Shown: one piece after another, positions 49,224-56,627 of the stretch
Position numbering within the stretch: position 1 is the stretch's first letter
How the letters are laid out: each line of letters begins with the position of its first letter
Assembly (NCBI GenBank): GCA_045039925.1
Contig: CP108400.1
Span: 5,208,001 to 5,272,000 of the forward strand
Direction of reading: 5' to 3'
DNA from: Yinghuangia sp045039925
GTDB taxonomy: Bacteria > Actinomycetota > Actinomycetes > Streptomycetales > Streptomycetaceae
Length of the DNA stretch: 64,000 nucleotides
The notes under the pieces: model-generated
Told to the model about the DNA's origin: nothing
The model's input: the letters and a program-made list of their open reading frames with translations, nothing else
Databases searched by the model: none
Made by a program: the position numbers and the translations under genes

Positions 49224-49266
49224 AGCCGATACGACAGCCGGAACCGCTCAGGTTGGAGGGAAGCGG

Positions 49267-49917
49267 ATGAGCAGGCGCGGAGGCGTCCTCGAGTTCGCCA
49301 CTCTCGGCCTTTTGCACGACACACCCATGCACGGGTACGAGCTGCGCAAGCGGCTCAACACCGTGCTCGGCCCCTTCCGCGCCATCGCGTACGGCACCCT
49401 CTACCCGTGTCTGAAGTCCCTGCTCGAACGGGGATGGATCACCGAGGAGGAGCCTGAGCAGGTCGCCGCGGCACTGGCCGGGGGCAAGCGGGCCCGCATC
49501 GTGTACAAACTCACGGCGCAGGGCAAGGAGCACTTCCAGGAGCTGCTCTCCGAATCCGGGTCCACGACCTGGGAGGACGAGAACTTCGGGGTGCACTTCG
49601 CCTTCTTCGGCCGCACGGACCGCGAGGTGCGGATGCGCATCCTCGAGGGCCGCCGCAGCAAGCTGGAAGAGCGCCTGGAGCGGGTGCGCAGCTCGCTGTC
49701 GAGCACGCGGGAGCGGCTTGACGGATACACGCTCGAACTCCAGCGACACGGTCTGGAGTCGGTCGAGCGTGAGGTGCGCTGGCTGAACGAGCTCATCACC
49801 GCCGAGCGCGTCGCCGGGGAGACCCCGGAGACCGACGGCGCCGATGACACAGAAGCCGGGGAGACCCGGCAGTCCAAGCAGGACGCGGCCTCGGACCCGT
49901 CCGCAGCAACCAGTTGA
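49267..49917 (+). CDS. PadR-family transcriptional regulator
   Basis: 216 residues, ATG 49267 with GGAGGGAAGC upstream. Winged helix in residues 1-85: 'EFATLGLLHDTPMHGYELRK' and 'AIAYGTLYPCLKSLLERGWI' are the PadR signature. A long coiled-coil C-terminal half ('LEERLERVRSSLSSTRERLD') mediates dimerisation. The gene is 47 bp before ino1, so it is probably its direct regulator, as known for the homologous pair in Streptomyces. Confidence 0.92.
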   Translation: MSRRGGVLEFATLGLLHDTPMHGYELRKRLNTVLGPFRAIAYGTLYPCLKSLLERGWITEEEPEQVAAALAGGKRARIVYKLTAQGKEHFQELLSESGSTTWEDENFGVHFAFFGRTDREVRMRILEGRRSKLEERLERVRSSLSSTRERLDGYTLELQRHGLESVEREVRWLNELITAERVAGETPETDGADDTEAGETRQSKQDAASDPSAATS

Positions 49918-49964
49918 AGTCCGCCTTCGGGCTGGCCTCATTGAGAACACAGGGAGCAACCGGA

Positions 49965-51044
49965 ATGGGTTCGGTTCGCGTAGCCATCGTCGGCGTGGGC
50001 AACTGCGCCGCTTCGCTGGTGCAGGGCGTCGAGTACTACAAGGACGCCGACCCCAACAGCCGCGTACCCGGCCTCATGCACGTGCAGTTCGGCGACTACC
50101 ACGTGCGTGACGTCAAGTTCGTTGCCGCGTTCGACGTGGACGCGAAGAAGGTCGGGTTCGATCTGGCGGACGCCATCGGCGCCAGCGAGAACAACACCAT
50201 CAAGATCTGCGACGTGCCCCCGACCGGCGTGACCGTGCAGCGCGGCCACACCCTGGACGGCCTGGGCAAGTACTACCTGCAGACCATCGAGGAGTCCTCG
50301 GAGTCCGCGGTCGACGTCGTCAAGGCGCTCAAGGACGCCGAGGCCGACGTGCTGGTCTGCTACCTGCCCGTCGGCTCGGAGGCGGCCGCGAAGTTCTACG
50401 CCCAGTGCGCGATCGACGCCGGCGTCGCCTTCGTCAACGCGCTCCCGGTGTTCATCGCGGGCACCAAGGAGTGGGCGGACAAGTTCACCGAGGCCGGTGT
50501 GCCGATCGTCGGCGACGACATCAAGTCGCAGGTCGGCGCGACCATCACGCACCGCGTGCTGGCGAAGCTCTTCGAGGACCGCGGTGTCCTCCTGGAGCGC
50601 ACCATGCAGCTGAACGTCGGCGGCAACATGGACTTCATGAACATGCTCGAGCGCGAGCGCCTGGAGTCCAAGAAGGTGTCGAAGACGCAGGCCGTCACCT
50701 CGCAGGTCGACCGCGACCTGGGTGCGAAGAACGTGCACATCGGCCCGTCGGACTACGTCGCGTGGCTCGACGACCGCAAGTGGGCGTACGTGCGCCTCGA
50801 GGGCCGCGCGTTCGGCGACGTCCCGCTGAACCTGGAGTACAAGCTCGAGGTCTGGGACTCCCCGAACTCGGCCGGTGTCATCATCGACGCCGTGCGCGCC
50901 GCGAAGATCGCCAAGGACCGCGGCATCGGCGGCCCGATCCTCAGCGCGAGCAGCTACTTCATGAAGTCGCCGCCCGTGCAGTACTTCGACGACGAGGCCC
51001 GCGACGCGGTCGAGGCGTTCATCAAGGGCGAGGTCGAGCGCTGA
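49965..51044 (+). CDS. ino1: Inositol-3-phosphate synthase
   Basis: 359 residues, ATG 49965 with AGGGAG upstream. NAD-binding 'VRVAIVGVGNCAASLVQGVE' at the N-terminus, and the actinobacterial Ino1 motifs 'VPIVGDDIKSQVGATITHRV', 'LQLNVGGN'-like 'MQLNVGGNMDFMNMLERERL' and 'SDYVAWLDDRKWAYVRLEG'. It converts glucose-6-phosphate to inositol phosphate, needed for phosphatidylinositol, mannosylated lipids and mycothiol. The nearby PIG-V and GT87 mannosyltransferases may use those lipids. Confidence 0.96.
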   Translation: MGSVRVAIVGVGNCAASLVQGVEYYKDADPNSRVPGLMHVQFGDYHVRDVKFVAAFDVDAKKVGFDLADAIGASENNTIKICDVPPTGVTVQRGHTLDGLGKYYLQTIEESSESAVDVVKALKDAEADVLVCYLPVGSEAAAKFYAQCAIDAGVAFVNALPVFIAGTKEWADKFTEAGVPIVGDDIKSQVGATITHRVLAKLFEDRGVLLERTMQLNVGGNMDFMNMLERERLESKKVSKTQAVTSQVDRDLGAKNVHIGPSDYVAWLDDRKWAYVRLEGRAFGDVPLNLEYKLEVWDSPNSAGVIIDAVRAAKIAKDRGIGGPILSASSYFMKSPPVQYFDDEARDAVEAFIKGEVER

Positions 51045-51102
51045 CGCGCTGACCTCCCCGGTTCCACGGGCCGGCCCACGCGGCCCGGATCGGACCGAAG
51101 CG

Positions 51103-51139
51103 AAGGCCCGGCGACCCCCATCGGGGGTCGCCGGGCCTT
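51103..51139. terminator. Rho-independent terminator after ino1
   Basis: 17-bp perfect stem (AAGGCCCGGCGACCCCC and complement) with a 3-base loop followed by TTCC, 59 bp after the stop. Confidence 0.92.
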
Positions 51140-51230
51140 TTCCGTGCGCCGGTCCCGACGGGGACCTACTGTGGGACGCATGAGCCGGCTGGGGGGCCGG
51201 TTCCTCACTTTCCTTGGGGGGAAAGCCATC

Positions 51231-52349
51231 ATGCGCAGGAGTACTCCTGTGCTGGGTGCGGTAGTTGCCGCCCTGGCACTTGGCATGTCCGCGATTCCGG
51301 CGACCGCGCACGAGGACGGCGCCGAGCCGTCCGTCGACGTCGTGGTCACCGGACTCAACAATCCGCGTCAGCTCTCCACCGACTGGCACAACTGGTCGAT
51401 CTACGTGGCCGAGGCCGGCCGCGGGGCGGAAGACCCCGGGCAGTGCGGCGAGTTCGGCTGCATCGGGCGTACCGGATCGATCACGTGGATCAAGTCGCCG
51501 GCGAAGACCACCGGCAGCACGACGCCCAAGCGCGTCGTGGTCGGCCTGCCGTCCAACGCATCTCCCGACGGGGCGTTCGCGGTCGGGCCGAACGGCGTCG
51601 ACGCGGTCCAGGGCAAGCTGTGGACCGTCGTCGCGGGCGGGGGGCAGGAGATTCCCGGCGGGTACCAGGAGGCCGGGAAGCTGCTCAGCGTGCAGACGCA
51701 CGGAGCAAAGCCCAAGGTCGTCGCCGACATCGAGAAGTACGAGCTGGACCACAACCCGGGCGGCAACCCGGACGACGTGCACTCCAACCCCTACGCGGTG
51801 CTGGCGCTGAACGACCGGCAGATCGTCGCGGACGCGGGCGCGAACACGGTGTACGAGGTGCGGAACGGCAAGATCAAGGTCCTGGCCGTGCTGCCGGACG
51901 GACCGGGCAGCGAAGGCGGCGGGGAGGGCCCGCAGCAGGTGCCTTCGTCGGTGACGCGCGGGCCGGACGGCGACTACTACGTGGGCGTGCTGGCGGAAGG
52001 CGACGGTCCCGGCGGCGCCAAGGTGTACCGGATCGGGGCCAAGGGCGGGATCAAGGGCACGATCGACGGGTTCACGGGCGTGCACGGACTCACCTTCAAC
52101 CACGAGGGAGACCTGTACGTCAGCGAGCTGTTCGGCGGCGAGCAGGGTTCGGGCCGGGTGGTGAAGGTCGACGCGGACACCGGCGCACGAACGTCCATGG
52201 ACGTCCCGTTCCCCGCTGGCCTGGCGGTCGACCGGGCGGGCACGGTCTACGTCGCGGCGTGGAGCATCTCGGACGCGGACGGCTTCTCGGACCCGGAGAG
52301 CGGCATGACCGGGGAGCCCGGCCAGGTCTGGCGGCTGAACGACTTCTGA
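51231..52349 (+). CDS. Secreted ScyD/ScyE-family beta-propeller protein
   Basis: 372 residues from ATG 51231 (GGGGGGAAAG upstream); an earlier in-frame ATG at 51181 lacks a site. A signal peptide ends near 'IPATAHEDG'. The mature protein has repeated propeller-like blades: 'VVVTGLNNPRQLSTDWHNWS', 'GAFAVGPNGVDAVQGKLWTV', 'FTGVHGLTFNHEGDLYVSEL', 'FPAGLAVDRAGTVYVAAWS'. ScyD/ScyE-like proteins occur widely in actinomycetes as secreted proteins of unknown role; the name comes from the cyanobacterial scytonemin cluster. Confidence 0.85.
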   Translation: MRRSTPVLGAVVAALALGMSAIPATAHEDGAEPSVDVVVTGLNNPRQLSTDWHNWSIYVAEAGRGAEDPGQCGEFGCIGRTGSITWIKSPAKTTGSTTPKRVVVGLPSNASPDGAFAVGPNGVDAVQGKLWTVVAGGGQEIPGGYQEAGKLLSVQTHGAKPKVVADIEKYELDHNPGGNPDDVHSNPYAVLALNDRQIVADAGANTVYEVRNGKIKVLAVLPDGPGSEGGGEGPQQVPSSVTRGPDGDYYVGVLAEGDGPGGAKVYRIGAKGGIKGTIDGFTGVHGLTFNHEGDLYVSELFGGEQGSGRVVKVDADTGARTSMDVPFPAGLAVDRAGTVYVAAWSISDADGFSDPESGMTGEPGQVWRLNDF

Positions 52350-52412
52350 GCAACGGCTTGGGGGCAACGGCTTCTGAGCAGTCACTTCTGAGCAGTCACT
52401 TCTGAGCAACGA
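52343..52412. repeat. 14-bp tandem repeat starting at the end of the ScyD-like gene
   Basis: Five 14-bp units of the form CTTCTGAGCARYSR: the first (52343-52356) contains the last codon and stop of the gene. The second is degenerate (CTTGGGGGCAACGG) and the next three run to 52412. Four units keep TTCTGA, so the Phe-stop end has been copied. Confidence 0.88.
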
Positions 52413-52429
52413 CGTCCGAACACGGCCCG

Positions 52430-53854
52430 GTGACGGAACAGCCGTGCGCCGCCCCGGGTGTCAGGGGGGTGTCGGGGCGGGCAGGTGCGCCCGGCGGGGG
52501 TCCCGCCGGGCGCACCGGTACGTTTGCGTCCGTGACCCTGCTGCGCGATCTCGCGTCCCTCCTGCGCCTGCGCGACTTCCGCAGGTTGTTCGGGACGCGG
52601 TTGACGTCGCAGCTGTCGGACGGCGTGTTCCAGGTCGCGCTGGCCGGGCACGTGTTCTTCTCCCCGGAGAAGCAGACCTCGGCGAGCGACGTCGCGGCGG
52701 CGTTCGCGGTACTGCTGCTGCCGTACTCGCTGGTCGGCCCGTTCACCGGGGTGCTGTTGGACCGGTGGCGGCGGCGCCAGGTGCTCGTGCGCTGCAATCT
52801 GCTGCGGGCGGTGCTGGCCGCGGTGACCGCGGGGCTGGTGCTCGCGGAGGTGCCGGACGCGGTCTTCTACGCCGCGTGCCTGGTGGTGCTCTCGGTCAAC
52901 AGGTTCGTGCTCGCCGGGCTCTCGGCCTCGCTGCCGCGCGTCGTTCCCGAGGACCGGCTGGTCATCGCCAACGCGGTGTCGCCGACGGCGGGGACGGTGG
53001 CGGCGTCCGCGGGCGCGGGTGCGGCGTTCGTGGTGCACCTGTTCCTCGACGAGGGCTCCGGGGCGACCGCGCTCGTGATCCTCATCTCCGGTGCGCTGTA
53101 CCTGTGTTCGGCGGCGGTGGCGGCGACGATGGCGGTCGGTCTGCTGGGGCCGGACCCGGACCGCCTGGTGCCGGGCGTACGCGAGGCGCTGGCCGGTGTG
53201 GCGCGCGGACTCCGCGAAGGGGCCGCGCACGTGTGGCGGCGCCGCGCCCCCGCACACGCGCTGGCGGCGATCACCGCGATGCGGTTCTGCTTCGGCGTGC
53301 TGACGGTGATGACGCTGCTGCTGTGCCGCAACCTGTTCAACGACCCCGACGACACGGACGCCGGACTGGCGACCCTCGGGCTGACGGTCGGGGTCACGGC
53401 GGCGGGCTTCTTCGTCGCGGCGGTGCTCACCCCGGTCGTGACGCCGCGGATCGGGGTGCCGCGGTGGATCGTGCTGTGCGCGTTCGTCGGCGCGCTGACG
53501 CAGGTGGGGCTCGGGCTGCCGTTCGCGCTCGGGCCGATGCTGGTGGCCGGCTTCGTACTGGGGCTGGTGTCGCAGGGCGCCAAGATCGGGGTGGACACGA
53601 TCGTGCAGACGACGGTCGACGACGCGTACCGGGGCCGGGTCTTCTCGGTCTACGACGTGTTGTTCAACGTCGCCTTCGTGGGCGCCGCGGCGGTCTCCGC
53701 GCTCGCGCTGCCGTCCGACGGCAAGTCCCCGGCCGTCCTGATCGCGGTCGCCGCGGGCTACGCCGTGACCGGGCTGTTGTATGCCGTCGCCGTGCGCCAC
53801 CACCCGCCGCACCCGATCAACAAGGTTGATTCGTCCGGTTTTACCGGCATTTAG
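52430..53854 (+). CDS. MFS transporter
   Basis: 474 residues from the GTG at 52430; a GTG at 52532 just before 'TLLRDLASLLRLRDFRRLFG' would remove a Gly/Ala-rich leader and may be the true start. Twelve membrane helices; the loop 2-3 motif 'GVLLDRWRRRQVLVRCNLLR' is the MFS signature, and 'DDAYRGRVFSVYDVLFNVAF' is typical of the DHA3/enterobactin-exporter-like group. Substrate unknown. Confidence 0.88.
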   Translation: MTEQPCAAPGVRGVSGRAGAPGGGPAGRTGTFASVTLLRDLASLLRLRDFRRLFGTRLTSQLSDGVFQVALAGHVFFSPEKQTSASDVAAAFAVLLLPYSLVGPFTGVLLDRWRRRQVLVRCNLLRAVLAAVTAGLVLAEVPDAVFYAACLVVLSVNRFVLAGLSASLPRVVPEDRLVIANAVSPTAGTVAASAGAGAAFVVHLFLDEGSGATALVILISGALYLCSAAVAATMAVGLLGPDPDRLVPGVREALAGVARGLREGAAHVWRRRAPAHALAAITAMRFCFGVLTVMTLLLCRNLFNDPDDTDAGLATLGLTVGVTAAGFFVAAVLTPVVTPRIGVPRWIVLCAFVGALTQVGLGLPFALGPMLVAGFVLGLVSQGAKIGVDTIVQTTVDDAYRGRVFSVYDVLFNVAFVGAAAVSALALPSDGKSPAVLIAVAAGYAVTGLLYAVAVRHHPPHPINKVDSSGFTGI

Positions 53855-54009
53855 TCGCCAGATTCGGTGTGCAGAGCGTTACTTGCGGGCTTGTCGAGTA
53901 TCGACTTAGCGTCAAGTAGTGCGCAAAGGCGCAAGACCCTCTAATCTGCCTCAGCGATCGATCGCTCAATTACGCCTTCTGCCACATTCCTGCCCATCGG
54001 AGACCGAAG

Positions 54010-54471
54010 ATGAGCAACTACCCGAGTGGGTCTGATCCGGACCGGATCCCGTACGTGCCCGTGTGGTACGACTCGACGCCGCCGGAGGGCAGTCAGGCCC
54101 CCGCCCTGCCGCCCGCGGCGGACGGCGGGCGCCGCGGTCGGCGTGAGGCGGCGCGCGAGCGCAGCGTCCTGCTGAGCCCCCTGGTGATCGGACTCACACT
54201 GCTGCTGGCCGGCGTGGTGGGAGGGGGCGCGTACTTCTACTTCCAGGGCGGCGAGAAGCGGGAGTACAGCGAGGGTTCGTGCCTCGACGACCTGGCCGGC
54301 AGCACGCCGAACCTCGCGAAGTGCGGGACTCCCGGAGCGAAATACCAGATCATTTCCATCATTCCGGACACCATCGACAGCACTCAGTGCAATTCGGTGA
54401 CGGGGGCGAACATCCCGATCGTCGTGGACAGCAAAGACCTTCTGTGCGTGATGGACATCAGCCGCAGCTGA
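54010..54471 (+). CDS. Small membrane-anchored LppU-like protein
   Basis: 153 residues, ATG 54010. A Pro-rich, then Arg-rich cytoplasmic segment ('GGRRGRREAARERS'), one helix (~56-78), then an extracellular domain with four Cys ('GSCLDDL', 'AKCGTP', 'TQCNSV', 'LLCVMD'), the same spacing plan as the protein at 42419-43075. Function unknown. A similar small gene is found beside cca in Streptomyces. Confidence 0.72.
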   Translation: MSNYPSGSDPDRIPYVPVWYDSTPPEGSQAPALPPAADGGRRGRREAARERSVLLSPLVIGLTLLLAGVVGGGAYFYFQGGEKREYSEGSCLDDLAGSTPNLAKCGTPGAKYQIISIIPDTIDSTQCNSVTGANIPIVVDSKDLLCVMDISRS

Positions 54472-54538
54472 CAGCGGACCACCGACGGCGAGGGCCGATG
54501 CGAGCCATCAGGTCCGCACCGCCCGCGCCGTCCGCGTG

Positions 54539-56050
54539 TCACTCCGCCGTCTGGGCGTCCCACCACGTGCGCAGCTCGGCGACCGCGGTGTCGTGGTCCA
54601 TCGGACCGTTCTCCAGGCGCATTTCGAGCATGTGCTTGTACGCCTTCCCGACCAGCGGCCCCGGCGGCACGTCGAGGATGCGCATGATCTCGTTGCCGTC
54701 GAGGTCCGGACGGATCGCGTTCAGCTCCTCCTGCTCCCGGAGCTTGGCGATGCGCTCCTCCAGCGAGTCGTACGCGCGGGCGAGCGCGGCGGCCCGGCGG
54801 CGGTTGCGCGTCGTGCAGTCCGAGCGGGTCAGCTTGTGCAGGCGGTCGAGCAGCGGGCCCGCGTCCCGCACATAGCGGCGTACCGCGGAGTCCGTCCACT
54901 CCCCCGTGCCGTAGCCGTGGAAGCGCAGGTGCAGTTCGACCAGGCGCGTCACCTCGTCGGTGACGTCCTTCGGGTACTTCAGCGCCTTCATGCGCTTCTT
55001 CGTCATGTGCGCGCCGACCACCTCGTGGTGGTGGAACGACACGCGCCCGTCGTCCTCGAAGCGGCGCGTGCGCGGCTTGCCGATGTCGTGCAGCAGCGCG
55101 GCGAGGCGCAGCACGAGGTCCGGCTCGCCCGGGGCCTCCAGGTCCATCGCCTGCTCGAGCACGGTGAGCGTGTGCTCGTAGACGTCCTTGTGCCGGTGGT
55201 GCTCGTCCAATTCGAGGCGCAGCATCGGCAGTTCCGGGATCACCCGGGCCGCGATGCCGGTCTCGACCAGCAGCAGCAGGCCCTTGCGCGGGTGCGGCGA
55301 CAGCACGAGCTTGTTGAACTCGTCGCGCACGCGTTCGGCCGACACGATGTCGATGCGGTCGGCCATCGCGGTCATCGCGGCGACGACCTCGGGGGCGACG
55401 TCGAAGTCCAGCTGCGCGGCGAACCGGGCGGCGCGCATCATGCGCAGCGGGTCGTCGCCGAACGACGCCTCGGGGGTGCCGGGCGTGCGCAGCACCCGGT
55501 CGGCGAGGTCCTCCAGGCCGCCGTACGGGTCGACGAAGTCGACGCCGGGCAGGTCGACCGCCATCGCGTTGACGGTGAAGTCGCGGCGGACCAGGTCGTC
55601 CTCGATCGAGTCGCCGTAGCTGACCTCGGGCTTGCGCGACGTGCGGTCGTACGCCTCCGAGCGGTACGTGGTGATCTCGACGAGGAAGTCGTGACCGTTG
55701 GGGGCCTGCTTGCGGCAGCCCACCGTGCCGAAGGCGATCCCGACCTCCCACACCGCCTCCGCCCACGGGCGCACGATGGCGAGCACCTGCTCGGGCCGGG
55801 CGTCGGTGGTGAAGTCGAGGTCGTTGCCGAGCCTCCCGAGGAGCGCGTCGCGCACCGAGCCGCCGACCAGGGCCAGCCGGTGCCCGGCCGCGGCGAATCT
55901 GCGGGCGAGGTCGTCCGCGACCGGCGCGACGCGCAGCAGTTCGGTGACGGCGCTGCGCTGGACGAGGTTCAGCCGGTCGGTCGGCACGGCGGCGTCCGCC
56001 GCCGGAAGGTCCTGCTCGGCGGCGTGCGGTGAGTTCTTCGCGTTGGGCAC
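54539..56050 (-). CDS. cca: CCA tRNA nucleotidyltransferase
   Basis: 503 residues. The GTG at 56050 ('VPNAKNSPHA') is preferred over a TTG three codons upstream because homologues begin M-P-N-A. Class II nucleotidyltransferase motifs: 'LALVGGSVRDALLG', 'LDFTTDARPEQ', 'RRDFTVNAMAVDL' and 'SAERVRDEF'. A C-terminal HD domain ('LAALLHDIGKPRTRRFEDDG', then 'RVSFHHHEVVG') is fused, as in actinobacterial Cca/PcnA. Adds or repairs the tRNA 3' CCA. Divergent from the Nudix gene. Confidence 0.95.
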   Translation of the reverse strand: MPNAKNSPHAAEQDLPAADAAVPTDRLNLVQRSAVTELLRVAPVADDLARRFAAAGHRLALVGGSVRDALLGRLGNDLDFTTDARPEQVLAIVRPWAEAVWEVGIAFGTVGCRKQAPNGHDFLVEITTYRSEAYDRTSRKPEVSYGDSIEDDLVRRDFTVNAMAVDLPGVDFVDPYGGLEDLADRVLRTPGTPEASFGDDPLRMMRAARFAAQLDFDVAPEVVAAMTAMADRIDIVSAERVRDEFNKLVLSPHPRKGLLLLVETGIAARVIPELPMLRLELDEHHRHKDVYEHTLTVLEQAMDLEAPGEPDLVLRLAALLHDIGKPRTRRFEDDGRVSFHHHEVVGAHMTKKRMKALKYPKDVTDEVTRLVELHLRFHGYGTGEWTDSAVRRYVRDAGPLLDRLHKLTRSDCTTRNRRRAAALARAYDSLEERIAKLREQEELNAIRPDLDGNEIMRILDVPPGPLVGKAYKHMLEMRLENGPMDHDTAVAELRTWWDAQTAE

Positions 56051-56165
56051 GACGTACAAGGGTACGGGGACCGTGCGGGCGGATCGTCACCTTTATCGGA
56101 GCCCGGGGCTGCGATGGGGTGATCTTGTCACCCAACTCCGCGGCGCGGCGCACTAGGATTTCAGG

Positions 56166-56627
56166 ATGCCCTCTGAGACCACCCCGCCGCGGCGGAGGCT
56201 CAAGGCGGTCGAGGAACACTCGGCCGGTGGCCTCGTTGTGGACAGGGACACACTGCGGGCCGCGCTGATCGCTCGTCGCGATCGCCGCGGCCGTCTGCTG
56301 TGGTCCCTGCCCAAAGGGCATATCGAAGACGGTGAGAGCGCGGTCCAGGCCGCGTTGCGCGAAGTCGAGGAGGAGACCGGCATCGTGGGCCGCGTCCTCG
56401 CGCCACTGGGCGTCATCGACTACTGGTTCACGGCTCCGGACCGCCGGGTGCACAAGACCGTCCACCATTATCTGATGGAGGCGGCCGGCGGGGATTTGTC
56501 CGACGACGACATCGAGGTCGAGGCGGTCGCGTGGGTTCCGTTGGGTGCGCTGTCGGCGAGGCTCGCGTATCCGGACGAGCGCAGGCTCGCCGTGCGGGCG
56601 CCGGAGCTGTTGGCGGACACCGCGTGA
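56166..56627 (+). CDS. Nudix hydrolase
   Basis: 153 residues, ATG 56166. The Nudix box is complete: 'GHIEDGESAVQAALREVEEE', then 'TGI' (GX5EX7REUXEEXGU at ~50-72). 'SAGGLVVDRDTLRAALIARR' and 'HKTVHHYLMEA' match the NTP pyrophosphohydrolase group conserved next to murJ in actinobacteria. Its stop overlaps the start of the DUF6049 gene (GTGA), so the two are coupled. Confidence 0.93.
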   Translation: MPSETTPPRRRLKAVEEHSAGGLVVDRDTLRAALIARRDRRGRLLWSLPKGHIEDGESAVQAALREVEEETGIVGRVLAPLGVIDYWFTAPDRRVHKTVHHYLMEAAGGDLSDDDIEVEAVAWVPLGALSARLAYPDERRLAVRAPELLADTA

